Position numbers and translations under genes: made by a program. The notes beneath the pieces were generated by a model. The model worked only from the letters and a program-made list of their open reading frames with translations. It was not told the origin of the DNA and searched no databases. A DNA stretch of 64,000 nucleotides, from contig CAYYIP010000002.1 of assembly GCA_964472015.1 (NCBI GenBank), forward strand, positions 62,001 through 126,000. Reading direction: 5' to 3'. The stretch is from JAAYTD01 sp964472015 (GTDB lineage Bacteria > Bacteroidota > Ignavibacteria > Kapaibacteriales > UBA2268). Positions 10,591-19,808 of the stretch are shown here, in pieces (positions within the stretch are counted from its first letter, which is position 1; every line of letters starts with the position of its first letter).

Positions 10591-10828
10591 TTTTATACTT
10601 TTATTTTTAATGACAGTTTACAAAAAGTTAATTTACTATAATTATAATAAATTATTGTTTAAAAATATCAATAATATCAATAATATTATAAATTATAAAA
10701 ATAATGGATTTGTATTTTGTATATTACTCCATATTTAAAAATACAAAAAATATAAAAAAAAACAAAGATATATATGTTATTTAAAAATAGTTTATTTAAG
10801 TTTTATATATATATATTTCTATATTTTT

Positions 10829-11821
10829 TTATTTATATCTAGTTATTTGTTTTGATATTTCTTCGGCAACATACAGTGCTTTTGTTGCTTCTAATAAATT
10901 TATCAAAGGGTTATGCTTGTTTATAATAGAAGTTAGGAAAGCAGTTTGTTCTTTTTGCATTGCATTTGATGGTTTTATTTTAGGTTTTTCAAATACAATA
11001 TGTTTTCCTAAATTTATGTCTTCTATATCTCCTAACATTGTTGCTATTTTTTTATCTTTTTCTATAAAGTTTATGTCTTTTGTCATTTTAAATATTTCAA
11101 TACTTGGAGTTATAAAATCTAATGAAAAATATCCATATTTTTGAAAAAATCGCATTTTTCTCATTGGTTTGGCAGAAATACGTGAACTTGTCAAATTAGC
11201 TACCGCGCCGTTTTCAAAATTTATACGTGCATTAGCAATATCTATTGTATTTGTAATAATACTAACACCGTTTGCATCAATAGATTTTACTGGAGATTTT
11301 ATTAACCAAAGAGCTATATCTATATCGTGAATCATTAAATCATGAATTACTGATACATCTATAGCACGTGTTTTAAAATTAGTTAGTCTATGGGCTTCAA
11401 TAAAAAGCGGATTTATTGGATTTTGTTGTAAAAATTCTATTGCAGGATTAAATCTTTCAATATGTCCAATTTGTATTATTATATCAGGTTTATTTTTTGA
11501 AATATTTATTAATTCATTTGCTTGTTGTATATTTGATGTTACTGGTTTTTCTATAAAACAATGTTTATTATTTTCTATACATTTTTTTGCTATTTCATAA
11601 TGTGATATTGTTGGAACAACGATAAATATTGCTTCTGATTCATTTAAAGTTTCTTCTATATTTGAAAATTTTTTTATATTTAATTCTTTTGCAAGTTGTG
11701 TAGTTTTTTGTTCATCAATATCATAAATTCCTATAAAATCAGCATAAGGATTTTCTTTTAGCAGTTTACAATGTATAGTACCTAAGTGTCCTGTTCCTAT
11801 TAAAGAAGTTTTTATTTTCAT
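10829..11821 (-). CDS. Gfo/Idh/MocA family NAD(P)-dependent dehydrogenase
   Basis: A 330-residue oxidoreductase with the nucleotide-binding motif GTGHLG (residues 9-14) at the start of a Rossmann fold, the family catalytic EKP (91-93) and the segment GHIERFNPA (119-127). The second half is the substrate-binding alpha/beta domain, with DLMIHDIDIALWL around residues 162-174. The family oxidises or reduces sugars and nucleotide sugars. The IERFNPA form recurs in members encoded beside lipid A genes, including GnnA, which makes 3-keto-UDP-GlcNAc for amide-linked lipid A; lpxB lies 10 kb away in the same strand run. That role is an inference, and no aminotransferase partner (GnnB) is visible here. 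It starts 16 bases downstream of rdgB. Confidence 0.85.
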   Translation of the reverse strand: MKIKTSLIGTGHLGTIHCKLLKENPYADFIGIYDIDEQKTTQLAKELNIKKFSNIEETLNESEAIFIVVPTISHYEIAKKCIENNKHCFIEKPVTSNIQQANELINISKNKPDIIIQIGHIERFNPAIEFLQQNPINPLFIEAHRLTNFKTRAIDVSVIHDLMIHDIDIALWLIKSPVKSIDANGVSIITNTIDIANARINFENGAVANLTSSRISAKPMRKMRFFQKYGYFSLDFITPSIEIFKMTKDINFIEKDKKIATMLGDIEDINLGKHIVFEKPKIKPSNAMQKEQTAFLTSIINKHNPLINLLEATKALYVAEEISKQITRYK

Positions 11822-11837
11822 AATAAAAAATATAATT

Positions 11838-12428
11838 TTATTTTAAGTTTTTCAAAAAATTGTTACAAAAATTTAGTATAGCGTTATGTCTATGACTAAT
11901 TTTGTTTTTTTCATTTTCTGTTAATTCAGCAAATGTTTTATTATATCCATCAGGAACAAATATTGGATCATATCCGAAGCCATTATTTCCACGTTCGTTA
12001 TGTATTATATTTCCTTTACATTCACCTTCAAAAAATAAAGTTTCTTGTCCATTGTAATAAGCAATAAATGTATGAAATTTTGCTTTTCTATTAGTTTCAT
12101 TTTTCAATAATGATAGTAATTTTTCTCTATTTGCTTTATCGTTATTTATATCTGCAAATCTAGCTGAATGTATCCCTGGTAATCCATTTAATATTTCTAC
12201 TTCTAGTCCGGAATCATCTGCAATAACAGGTAGTTTTGATGCATTATAGAAAGCTATAGCTTTTATTTTAGCATTTTCTGCTAATGTACTTCCTGTTTCT
12301 TCAGGATTTATATTTATATTTAATTCTTTTGCTGTAATAAAGTTTATTGTATTTCCAACATTTTTATAGACTATTTCTTTTATTTCTTTTACTTTATGTT
12401 TATTGTTACTTGCTATTAAGATATTCAT
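11838..12428 (-). CDS. rdgB: RdgB/HAM1 family non-canonical purine NTP pyrophosphatase
   Basis: The enzyme hydrolyses dITP, ITP and XTP to the monophosphates, keeping deaminated purines out of DNA and RNA. The 196-residue length is normal. Family signatures are the N-terminal ASNNKHKVKEI (substrate-binding), LPVIADDSGLEVEILNG with the catalytic acidic residues, GIHSARFA, GNNGFGYDPIFVPDG, and the end motif KNKISHRHNAI. It sits between the GWxTD-like gene (18 bases upstream) and the Gfo/Idh/MocA gene (16 bases downstream), with spacing typical of one transcript. Nothing unusual is seen. Confidence 0.95.
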   Translation of the reverse strand: MNILIASNNKHKVKEIKEIVYKNVGNTINFITAKELNININPEETGSTLAENAKIKAIAFYNASKLPVIADDSGLEVEILNGLPGIHSARFADINNDKANREKLLSLLKNETNRKAKFHTFIAYYNGQETLFFEGECKGNIIHNERGNNGFGYDPIFVPDGYNKTFAELTENEKNKISHRHNAILNFCNNFLKNLK

Positions 12429-12446
12429 TTTAAATTTATATTTTAT

Positions 12447-13892
12447 TTAATATTTTTTTTCTATGTCTTCTATTTTTTCTAATTTATAATTACCTATAGA
12501 TATTATATTAAATATATATTTTTTATTTATTCTTTTATAATACCATATTTCGTAACTATTTTTATTTTTCATATCAGTTTCTATTTTATCGGGTTTCCCA
12601 TTTAAAATATATACATTCCCACGTGCTGTTTTAGTACCATCTTTTTCTACAATAGTTTGATAGTTAAAGAAAGCATAATCGACTCGTTGAAAGTAAGTTG
12701 TCATAGTATGATTATATAATATTTTTGACGGATATTTTGTATTCCAATAATTAATTAATTTATTATATTTTTCTTCTGCACTTCCAGAATTTATTTTATT
12801 TTCTTCATCAGCATTCAATATATATTGCATTGATTTTATTGCATAATTTACATCTAATAAAGATAATGGAATATTAAGCCATATAATTTCAAAAGGAAAT
12901 ACTTCTTTTTCATTTGTAGAAATATTAATTATTTCTAATTCATATAATCCTGGGGAGAAGTTATTATAATTAGGTGTTATTTTTAGAAGTCCTATTTTAT
13001 TTTGGTTATTGAAATGAGTTTCTATTATATTTATTTCTGGGGTTGCAAATTTATGTTGGTGAATATCATATTTAAATTTAAGAATACTATTATATAATGT
13101 TTGTGCTTCTCCAGTTATGGTATTGAATGTGCCCCAAACTTTACGTCTTTCATCATTTTTCTTACTTGATATTGAATATTTAAATTGTGGATTTTCCAAA
13201 TTATTGTATAAAAATGGTATTACAATTGAGAATGTATTTTCAGAAAAAGGTATTTTGTCATTACTAATGAAAGGAGTGTAAGTATTTGATTGTGTTGTGT
13301 TGAAGTTGTTACAAAGGAAATATGGTTCTAACAATATGTTATTATTTTCTTTTAATTTAGAATATTTTTCTATATTTTTTGTTATGTTACTATTAAGGTA
13401 TGATGTTTTTCCATTTAATAAAGATATTTTTACATTATAATCATCATTTAGGAGTGTAAAATTTACTAAATTAGTAAAATTTAATGTTTGAGAAATTGTT
13501 TCATTGTAAGTAGCTACATTAATTGTATCTTTTGTTATAATACGTTTACGTGTAATACCGTTTTTGTCTTTAAATATTGCTTCTATATTTAATATTGTAA
13601 AATATTTATTATTTGAGTTTAATTTAAAAACAAGTTCATTAAAATATATTTTATAAAAGAAATAAAAATTTAGAGAATCTAAATTAGCATTTGGAACAAC
13701 ATATATATCTGTATATAAATTACTTCCATAGTTATAATACTTACTTTTATCAGGCATATTAATTTTATTTATATTTTGTGCAAATGTACAAAAAGATAAA
13801 AAAAATAGCACTATTAGAATAAAGTATTTTATATAGTTTCTATTATTAATGCAAATATTTTTTTTAATATTATGATTTTTATTAGAATTCAT
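12447..13892 (-). CDS. GWxTD-domain-like exported protein
   Basis: A 481-residue protein with an N-terminal membrane-spanning signal (about residues 20-38, followed by FAQ). Its middle part is an extended beta-rich region. The C-terminal 120 residues match the GWxTD domain family (TIGR04514): a helix KYNKLINYW, then a helix with YFQRVDYAFFNY, then ARGNVYILNGKPDKIE and YEIWYY. In family members the name-giving Gly-Trp-x-Thr-Asp lies just before RG-x-VYI; here that position reads DGTKTARG, so the Trp and Asp are missing. The family occurs in Bacteroidota, Chlorobiota and Acidobacteriota and has no known function. It is co-directional with rdgB (18 bases) and the YciO-like gene (29 bases). Confidence 0.75.
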   Translation of the reverse strand: MNSNKNHNIKKNICINNRNYIKYFILIVLFFLSFCTFAQNINKINMPDKSKYYNYGSNLYTDIYVVPNANLDSLNFYFFYKIYFNELVFKLNSNNKYFTILNIEAIFKDKNGITRKRIITKDTINVATYNETISQTLNFTNLVNFTLLNDDYNVKISLLNGKTSYLNSNITKNIEKYSKLKENNNILLEPYFLCNNFNTTQSNTYTPFISNDKIPFSENTFSIVIPFLYNNLENPQFKYSISSKKNDERRKVWGTFNTITGEAQTLYNSILKFKYDIHQHKFATPEINIIETHFNNQNKIGLLKITPNYNNFSPGLYELEIINISTNEKEVFPFEIIWLNIPLSLLDVNYAIKSMQYILNADEENKINSGSAEEKYNKLINYWNTKYPSKILYNHTMTTYFQRVDYAFFNYQTIVEKDGTKTARGNVYILNGKPDKIETDMKNKNSYEIWYYKRINKKYIFNIISIGNYKLEKIEDIEKKY

Positions 13893-13921
13893 TTATATTT
13901 TATATTATTTAATTAAAGACC

Positions 13922-14569
13922 TTATTTTTCTATATCTTCTATGTTACTTACATTAGCATATCCTGCTCCTCTACGAATTATTTTGAAATCATCTGTTACC
14001 ATATCAATAACTGTAGATTCACCTGTAAAATTATAATGTTCTGTGCATACTACAACATCTACAAGATTTATAAATTTTTCTATTATTTCGTCTGGTGTTA
14101 GAAAGTTATAACTTATATCATCGCCTATTCTTGCACTAATAGATATTATAGGTTCATCTAATACATCTAGTAATGTATGTGCAATATTACTTTCTGGGAC
14201 ACGGATACCTACTGTTTTTCTATTAGGGTTTATTGCTAGTTGTGGTACTATTTTTGTTGCTGGCAGAATAAATGTATATGGTCCGGGTATCAAACTTTTT
14301 ATAGTTTTATATGCACTATTTGATATTTTTGCATATGTTGATATATTTGATAGGTTCTTACATAAAAATGTTAAAGATTTTTTCGTAGATATATTACGAA
14401 TTCTTCTTAATTTTTCTATAGCATTTTTATTTGCTAGTTGACATCCTAACGTAAAACCTGTATCTGTCGGATATAAAATTACTGCACTATTTTTAATAGC
14501 TTCAACAATTTTATTAATTTTTCTTATTTCTGGTGTTATCCAATGTAATCCAAATACCTCTGCTCTCAT
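13922..14569 (-). CDS. YciO-type Sua5/YrdC/TsaC family protein
   Basis: A 215-residue YrdC-fold protein. The fold makes L-threonylcarbamoyl-AMP in TsaC/Sua5 for t6A37 of tRNA. The motif ILYPTDTGFTLGCQL (about 35-49) is the ATP/threonine-binding start, followed by KLRRIRN and the run SLTFLCKNLSNISTYAK, SLIPGPYTFILPATK and RKTVGIRVP. The last three elements resemble the YciO subgroup (TIGR00057) more than TsaC or Sua5, and the length is that of YciO. YciO has weak or disputed TC-AMP activity, so another gene may supply t6A in this organism. It starts 72 bases downstream of the SUMF1-like lipoprotein gene. Confidence 0.85.
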   Translation of the reverse strand: MRAEVFGLHWITPEIRKINKIVEAIKNSAVILYPTDTGFTLGCQLANKNAIEKLRRIRNISTKKSLTFLCKNLSNISTYAKISNSAYKTIKSLIPGPYTFILPATKIVPQLAINPNRKTVGIRVPESNIAHTLLDVLDEPIISISARIGDDISYNFLTPDEIIEKFINLVDVVVCTEHYNFTGESTVIDMVTDDFKIIRRGAGYANVSNIEDIEK

Positions 14570-14641
14570 TTTATATATTTATTATTTTACTTGTTTACGT
14601 ATTTATATATTAATTTCTAAATTAATAAAATATAATAAAAA

Positions 14642-15712
14642 TTATTTATCATTTCTTACTATTCTAATTCCTATAAAAGTTCCATTATTTTGATTATTTC
14701 TTTTATGGATACGAACGAATGTTTTCCCATCTGTACAGCAAGCACCGCGTGCTATACGTGTTGTTTTATTTATAGAACCTTTTGGATTTATTTCTGGTGA
14801 TATACTATAATAATTTTCATCATAATAGTCCCAACACCATTCTGCAACATTTCCCAAACAATCATACAATCCATTTTTATTAGATTTTAGTTTACCGCAG
14901 GGTTGAGGTTTTAAGCCAGAATTAGTTGAATACCAAGCAAATTCAGATAAATTGACATTAGTATCTGTTTGGGCGATATATTCCCATTCTGCTTCTGTTG
15001 GTAGTCGCCATCCATTAGCAGTAGTATCCCAAGCTACATAATCGTCTTGTGTTATAACATAAGATGGCGTTAAAGAGTATAATTCTGATATTTTATTACA
15101 AAATTTTATTGCATCGAGCCAAGATATATTATATGCAGGTAAATTATCATCTATAATTATAGAATTATTTGTATCCATAGTAAGTTTATATATTCTTTGA
15201 TTAATTTCCGTTGTAGAAACAAATAAATCATGTGAGATGTAAACTTTATGTATTGGTAGTTCATCGCTAAATCCAAAATTACTGCCCATTAAAAAATTAC
15301 CAGCATTAACTTTAGCAATATCAAAGGGTGGTAAAGGTGCTATATCTAAATAAATATAATATGTTTGTGGATTTATTTCTATCTTGTTATTGTTAATAAC
15401 AACATACAATGTTGTTTCCCCTGATAGTTTAGGAATTTGTATACTTATTTTACTTTCTGTCCATACTATACAATCAAAAGAGAGTATTTTTAAAGTATCA
15501 TTAAATACAACATAATTAGAGGAATCAGGCTTTCCTAAACATTCACCATAAATTGTTATAGTATCATTATAATAAGTCTTGTTATTTTCTAATGGATAAA
15601 GAATAGTTTCGTCTTTTGTATTAATAGGTATACTTTCTTTGCAAGAGAAAAGTAATATACAAATTACAAAAACAAAAGAAGTTTTTATTAGAAAACTATT
15701 AATATATTTCAT
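14642..15712 (-). CDS. Lipoprotein with IPT/TIG-like and SUMF1 (formylglycine-generating-enzyme-like) domains
   Basis: A 356-residue lipoprotein with a signal peptide ending in the lipobox LLFSC (Cys about 24). Residues 35-120 look like an IPT/TIG immunoglobulin-like fold. Residues 130-356 form a SUMF1 domain: AGNFLMGSNFG, NISWLDAIKFCNKIS, WRLPTEAEWEY, GLYDCLGNVAEWCWDYYD and IARGACC. SUMF1 includes sulfatase-maturing FGE, but most secreted bacterial members are non-catalytic or act in other ways (e.g. GldK/PorK in the T9SS, or ergothioneine EgtB). The FGE catalytic pair spacing is not evident here, and the domain is too diverged to be called GldK. The upstream gap to ruvC is 265 bases, so it may have its own promoter. 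Confidence 0.8.
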   Translation of the reverse strand: MKYINSFLIKTSFVFVICILLFSCKESIPINTKDETILYPLENNKTYYNDTITIYGECLGKPDSSNYVVFNDTLKILSFDCIVWTESKISIQIPKLSGETTLYVVINNNKIEINPQTYYIYLDIAPLPPFDIAKVNAGNFLMGSNFGFSDELPIHKVYISHDLFVSTTEINQRIYKLTMDTNNSIIIDDNLPAYNISWLDAIKFCNKISELYSLTPSYVITQDDYVAWDTTANGWRLPTEAEWEYIAQTDTNVNLSEFAWYSTNSGLKPQPCGKLKSNKNGLYDCLGNVAEWCWDYYDENYYSISPEINPKGSINKTTRIARGACCTDGKTFVRIHKRNNQNNGTFIGIRIVRNDK

Positions 15713-15977
15713 AATAATTATTTTATATAGAATATTGAATTTTAATTTTACATCATAATATAGAATACGAAATAATTTATATTTAAATATCCTATTTTTT
15801 ATTAATTTTAATTTATCAATATAAAATTAGCCATAATCGTTTATAGTTTTTTTGTTTTATTATATATTTATATTAAAATATTTTGAATATTGAAATACAA
15901 TTTACAAATTATTTTGAGCTGTGTTGCTTATGGCTAGTTATTTTTTAAAATTTATACATTTTTATTTATATAATTTA

Positions 15978-16532
15978 CTAAAGCTTAATAATTCTATCTT
16001 GGTTATTTTTAATAAAATCAGACCAAGATTTTGAATGTCTTGTTATTTTGTTATTTTGTTGTTTGTTAGAATGACAAACTGCTACTGCCAGAGCATCTGT
16101 TGTATCAAAATAGGATATATTATTTTGTTTTGAGATATTAAGTAATTTTTTTATCATAAATTGTACTTGTTCTTTAGAAGCACCGCCATATCCAGATACT
16201 GATTTTTTTATTTCACGTGTAGAATATTCACTTATAGGAATATTATTGTTTATTATTGCAAGAATAGCAACCGCACGTGCATGAGAAAGTTTTATTAATG
16301 TTTGTGGATTTTGTGAATAAAATACTGATTCTATTGCTGCTTGTTCAGGTTTAGTTCGTTCTAACACACTATTTATACGTACATATATTTCTCCAAGTCG
16401 CAAGTTGAAGTTTGAAATTTTTTTTTTCACTTCTATTGTTCCGTATTCTATTAAAGTTAAGTTAGAATTTATACTATCTATTACGCCATATCCACAGAAA
16501 ACTGAACCAGGATCTATACCAATAATTCGCAT
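15978..16532 (-). CDS. ruvC: Holliday junction resolvase RuvC
   Basis: RuvC is the dimeric endonuclease that cuts Holliday junctions with RuvAB. The 184-residue length is slightly above the usual 160-175. The RNase H-like fold shows the catalytic Asp in IGIDPG (residues 4-9), the Glu in AAIESVFYSQNP, the basic segment VSGYGGASKEQVQ and the final acidic pair in DTTDALAVAVCH. It starts 5 bases after the yebC stop, an arrangement common in many bacteria, so both are likely to come from the yebC promoter at about 17328-17358. Confidence 0.97.
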   Translation of the reverse strand: MRIIGIDPGSVFCGYGVIDSINSNLTLIEYGTIEVKKKISNFNLRLGEIYVRINSVLERTKPEQAAIESVFYSQNPQTLIKLSHARAVAILAIINNNIPISEYSTREIKKSVSGYGGASKEQVQFMIKKLLNISKQNNISYFDTTDALAVAVCHSNKQQNNKITRHSKSWSDFIKNNQDRIIKL

Positions 16533-16537
16533 TTTTA

Positions 16538-17293
16538 TTACTCGTTTTCTAAAGCTTCTGCTATACTATCTGATATCTCAAAGTTTGAAAATACATTTTG
16601 TACATCATCATGTTCTTCTAATACATCTATAAAACGTAATATTTTACGTGCTTCATCTATTGAATTAATTTCAACAGTTGTTTTTGGAATATATTCTAAT
16701 TTGGCTTCAGAAATTTCATATTTTTTATCTTCTAAAAATTTATTTACTATTGCAAATTGGTCCATTACACAAATTATACGTGTTTTTTCTTCATCATATT
16801 CTAAATCGTCTGAGCCAGATTCTAAGACAACTTCAAAAAGTTCTTCTTCGGAAAGTCCTTTTGTTTCTATTGTAATAACACCTTTACGTTCAAAATTCCA
16901 AGCAACAGAATTTGTTTCACCTAAGTTACCGCCATTCTTGGAGATTAAAGCACGTATTTCTGAAACAGTACGATTTTTATTGTCTGTAACAGTTTCTATT
17001 ATTACAGCTATACCATTAGGAGCATAAGCTTCATATACAAATTCTTCATAATTTACACCTTCTATTTCGCCAGTTCCTTTTTTTATTGCTCTAATAATAT
17101 TATCATTAGGCATATTTACAGAACGAGCATTTTGCATTGCTAATCTTAAACGTGGATTACCATCGGGTTCACCACCACCTTCACGTGCTGCTATTGTAAT
17201 TTCTTTTGATATACGTGTAAATACTTTACCTCGCTTTGCATCGGCTCTACCTTTCTTATGTTTAATATTAGCCCATTTACTATGTCCTGACAT
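16538..17293 (-). CDS. yebC: YebC/PmpR family protein (DNA-binding regulator or translation factor)
   Basis: A 251-residue, three-domain YebC/TACO1 family protein. The N-terminus MSGHSKWANIKHKKG is nearly invariant in the family, followed by FTRISKEI, GGGEPDGNPRLR and NMPNDNIIRAIKKGTG; the C-terminal region has LEYIPKTTVEI. YebC family members have been described as transcriptional regulators (PmpR) and, for YebC2/TACO1, as factors that relieve ribosome stalling at proline tracts. It leads a unit with ruvC and has a clear Bacteroidota-type promoter about 35-65 bases upstream. Confidence 0.95.
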   Translation of the reverse strand: MSGHSKWANIKHKKGRADAKRGKVFTRISKEITIAAREGGGEPDGNPRLRLAMQNARSVNMPNDNIIRAIKKGTGEIEGVNYEEFVYEAYAPNGIAVIIETVTDNKNRTVSEIRALISKNGGNLGETNSVAWNFERKGVITIETKGLSEEELFEVVLESGSDDLEYDEEKTRIICVMDQFAIVNKFLEDKKYEISEAKLEYIPKTTVEINSIDEARKILRFIDVLEEHDDVQNVFSNFEISDSIAEALENE

Positions 17294-17701
17294 TTTTTAT
17301 ATTTCCTATAAATAGTTTATAAAAATACAAAAATACAATTTTTTTTTTGATAAGACAATATATTTTTAAATTTTATTAATTATATATTAAAAATATAATT
17401 ATATTAATTTACATTTATTGATTTAATAATTATTAATTTGTTTTTTTATAAAATAATTTAATTATAGTAATAATTTACAACTTTTTATGTAAATTTGCAT
17501 TTATATATAAAATATAAATATAAAAATTATTATTTTTGTTTATTATTATAATTAAAATTAAAACATTAATTAAAAAAAGATTTAAAAACTAATTTTTTAA
17601 ATACAAATAAATAGTAATATTTAATTTTAAATTTCATATTTAAAATATAAGTATTTTAAATAGAACATTATTTATAGTTGTATACCTAAATAGTTAAATA
17701 T
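17294..17701. other. Divergent intergenic region between yebC and mreB
   Basis: About 400 bases, almost wholly A/T, between the divergent yebC and mreB starts. On the yebC side there is a full Bacteroidota-type promoter (listed separately). On the mreB side I see only a -7-like box TAAATTTG at 17490-17497 without a TTG at the right distance, so the mreB promoter is uncertain. I find no ORF, RNA gene or repeat of note. Confidence 0.6.
17328..17358 (-). promoter_or_regulatory. Bacteroidota-type promoter for yebC-ruvC
   Basis: On the minus strand, TTG (17358-17356) lies exactly 20 bases before TATTTTTG (17335-17328), matching the Bacteroidota primary sigma consensus TTG-N19/21-TAnnTTTG. Transcription would begin near 17321, leaving a leader of about 30 bases before the yebC ATG at 17293. 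The spacing equals that in front of ffh. Confidence 0.7.
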
Positions 17702-18793
17702 ATGGAATATACTGACAAAGATTTAATAAAAAAGCAGCAAAATAATCGTGATACATTACAAAATAAAGTAACATCATTTTTTAGGCATCTTAACAATGAC
17801 ATTGCAATAGATTTAGGAACGGCCAATACTATTATTTCTAAGGGTGGAAAGATAGTATTAAATGAGCCTTCTGTTGTTGCATATGATAATAATACAAATA
17901 GAATTATTGCTACTGGTAGATTTGCTCAAGGTATGATAGGACGAGTTCATAAAGATATAACTATTTGCAAGCCTATGGAAGAGGGCGTTATTGCTAATCC
18001 TTATGTTGCCGAAGGTATGTTGCGAACATATATAAATGAAGTTTCTGGAACGTGGGCAAGAAGAATAATTGTTTGTGTTCCATCTGGAATTACAGAAGCA
18101 GGTATGCGTATAATGCGAGATAGTTGTGAGCATGCAGGTGCAAAAGAAGTACATCTTATATCTGAGCCGATGGCTGGCGCAATAGGTATTGGATTAGAGG
18201 TATTAGAACCAACAGGAAACTTAATCGTCGATATTGGTGGTGGTACTACAGAAATTGCAGTTATTGCACTTGGAGGTACTGTTTGCAAGGAATCTATAAA
18301 AACAGCAGGAAATGTAATAACCAAATCTATTTTACAATATTTTAGGAATTATCATAATTTAGATATTGGTGAAGCAACATCTGAAGGATTAAAAATTGCA
18401 GGTGGTAGTGCTTATAAGATGGATAAAGAATTAGAAGTTATTGTAAAAGGTCGTGATATTGTAACAGGAATTCCAAAGAGTATAAAGATATCTTCTGTTG
18501 ATTTACGTGAGAATGCTATTAATCAACCTGTGAAAGTTATTATTGATGCAATTATAAATTTATTGATAAAAATTCCACCAGAGTTAGCATCTGATATTTA
18601 TGATAGAGGAATTTGGTTAACGGGGGGGGGAGCCTTGTTAAAAGGACTTAATAAACGTATACAAGAAGTAACTAAATTACCAGTTAGTATTCCAGAAAAT
18701 CCATTACTTGCTGTTGCCACAGGAACGGGAATAGTTCTTAATAATTTAAAGTTATACAGAAATGTTCTGTTGAAACAGACCCCTTATTTGTAA
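17702..18793 (+). CDS. mreB: Rod shape-determining protein MreB
   Basis: MreB is the actin-like ATPase whose filaments guide lateral wall synthesis. The 363-residue protein shows the phosphate-1 loop IAIDLGTANT, VPSGITEAGMRIMRDSCEHAGA, phosphate-2 VDIGGGTTEIAVI, and adenosine-site LTGGGALLKG. The N-terminus has about 30 extra residues (Lys/Gln-rich) before the usual start of the fold, which may add a membrane-binding helix. Inside the LTGGGA codons there is a run of nine G at 18622-18630, odd for a genome this AT-rich. It is followed by mreC and mreD, the usual order. The MreB of cell shape, not plasmid ParM, is clear. Confidence 0.97.
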   Translation: MEYTDKDLIKKQQNNRDTLQNKVTSFFRHLNNDIAIDLGTANTIISKGGKIVLNEPSVVAYDNNTNRIIATGRFAQGMIGRVHKDITICKPMEEGVIANPYVAEGMLRTYINEVSGTWARRIIVCVPSGITEAGMRIMRDSCEHAGAKEVHLISEPMAGAIGIGLEVLEPTGNLIVDIGGGTTEIAVIALGGTVCKESIKTAGNVITKSILQYFRNYHNLDIGEATSEGLKIAGGSAYKMDKELEVIVKGRDIVTGIPKSIKISSVDLRENAINQPVKVIIDAIINLLIKIPPELASDIYDRGIWLTGGGALLKGLNKRIQEVTKLPVSIPENPLLAVATGTGIVLNNLKLYRNVLLKQTPYL

Positions 18794-18948
18794 GATAATA
18801 TTTTATATTATTTTATAAAAATATAAAAAATAATTTTTTAAAGCATAAGTAAATTTTAATAAATTACATAAATAATTACATATATATATTAAGTATATAT
18901 AAATATATAATATAATTATAGAGCAATTATAGAGCAGTTTGAAGTTAT

Positions 18949-19806
18949 ATGCATAAATTTTTAAAGATTTTAAATGATTTTAGAAATTATTTTGTTTTTG
19001 TTGGATTAGTAATTATTTCTTTTTCTTTAATTTCATTTAGTACTTCAGATGATATAGGTGGGTTTAGAACTTTAGTTATTACTACGATGGGAATGTTGCA
19101 AGAAACTTTTGATATAATACCTAATTATAATGCTTTAATAAGTGAAAACAAATCTCTTACTGAATTGAACTTGCAGCTGTCTACAGAGGTTATGATGATG
19201 CATAAAGCACAACAAGATAATGAGGAATTGCGAGCTATGTTAATGTTAATGCATGTTAAAGATACGCCGTTGGAGCCTGTTGAAGTTGTTCAAAAAAGTA
19301 CAGTTCAAATGCGTAATTATGTTATTGTAAATAAAGGATTAAAAAATGGAATAAAAGTAGGAATGGCAGTACGTTCAGCAGCAGGTTTAGTTGGCAGTAT
19401 TATTGGAATTAGTGATTATTATTCTATTGTGGAATTATTAAATAATCGTAATGTTAAGATATCTGCTAAATTAATAGATAGCGATTGTGAAGGTATTATA
19501 GTTTGGGAAGGTGAAGATTATTTATTATTAAAAAATATATCTAAATCTATTGATGTTAAAGTTGGCGAAAAAGTAGTTACTTCGTCTTTTAGTATTAGAT
19601 ATCCACATAATATTCCAGTTGGAGTTGTTAGTAAAGTAATTGATGAACCCGGTGCTCATTTTAGCAAGATAGAAATAAAGCCTATTGCAAAGTTTTTTAG
19701 TTTTGATTATCTGTTTGTTATTAAATCAGAACCTGACCAAAATATACAAAAATTAATTTATGATATGGAAAATAAACTCCAAATGCTTAGTCAAAATAGG
19801 AAGTAG
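18949..19806 (+). CDS. mreC: Rod shape-determining protein MreC
   Basis: MreC is the bitopic periplasmic scaffold of the elongasome. The 285-residue protein has one N-terminal membrane span (about residues 14-30), a coiled-coil segment (about 60-95) and the two beta-barrel domains typical of MreC, with VIVNKGLKNGIKVGMAV, GLVGSIIGISDYYSIVELL and VVTSSFSIRYPHNIPVGVV. Length is normal. The gap to mreB is 155 bases of AT-rich DNA and the gap to mreD is only 2 bases, so mreC-mreD are translationally linked. Confidence 0.93.
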   Translation: MHKFLKILNDFRNYFVFVGLVIISFSLISFSTSDDIGGFRTLVITTMGMLQETFDIIPNYNALISENKSLTELNLQLSTEVMMMHKAQQDNEELRAMLMLMHVKDTPLEPVEVVQKSTVQMRNYVIVNKGLKNGIKVGMAVRSAAGLVGSIIGISDYYSIVELLNNRNVKISAKLIDSDCEGIIVWEGEDYLLLKNISKSIDVKVGEKVVTSSFSIRYPHNIPVGVVSKVIDEPGAHFSKIEIKPIAKFFSFDYLFVIKSEPDQNIQKLIYDMENKLQMLSQNRK

Positions 19807-19808
19807 CA

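Noticed and set aside
14642..15712. Sulfatase-maturing FGE or T9SS GldK
   Set aside because: The SUMF1 fold is clear, but the FGE Cys pair and GldK-specific features are not.
15713..15977. Possible small RNA in the gap between ruvC and the SUMF1 lipoprotein gene
   Set aside because: A slightly GC-richer patch near 15915-15940 forms no convincing stem, and no promoter or terminator frames it.
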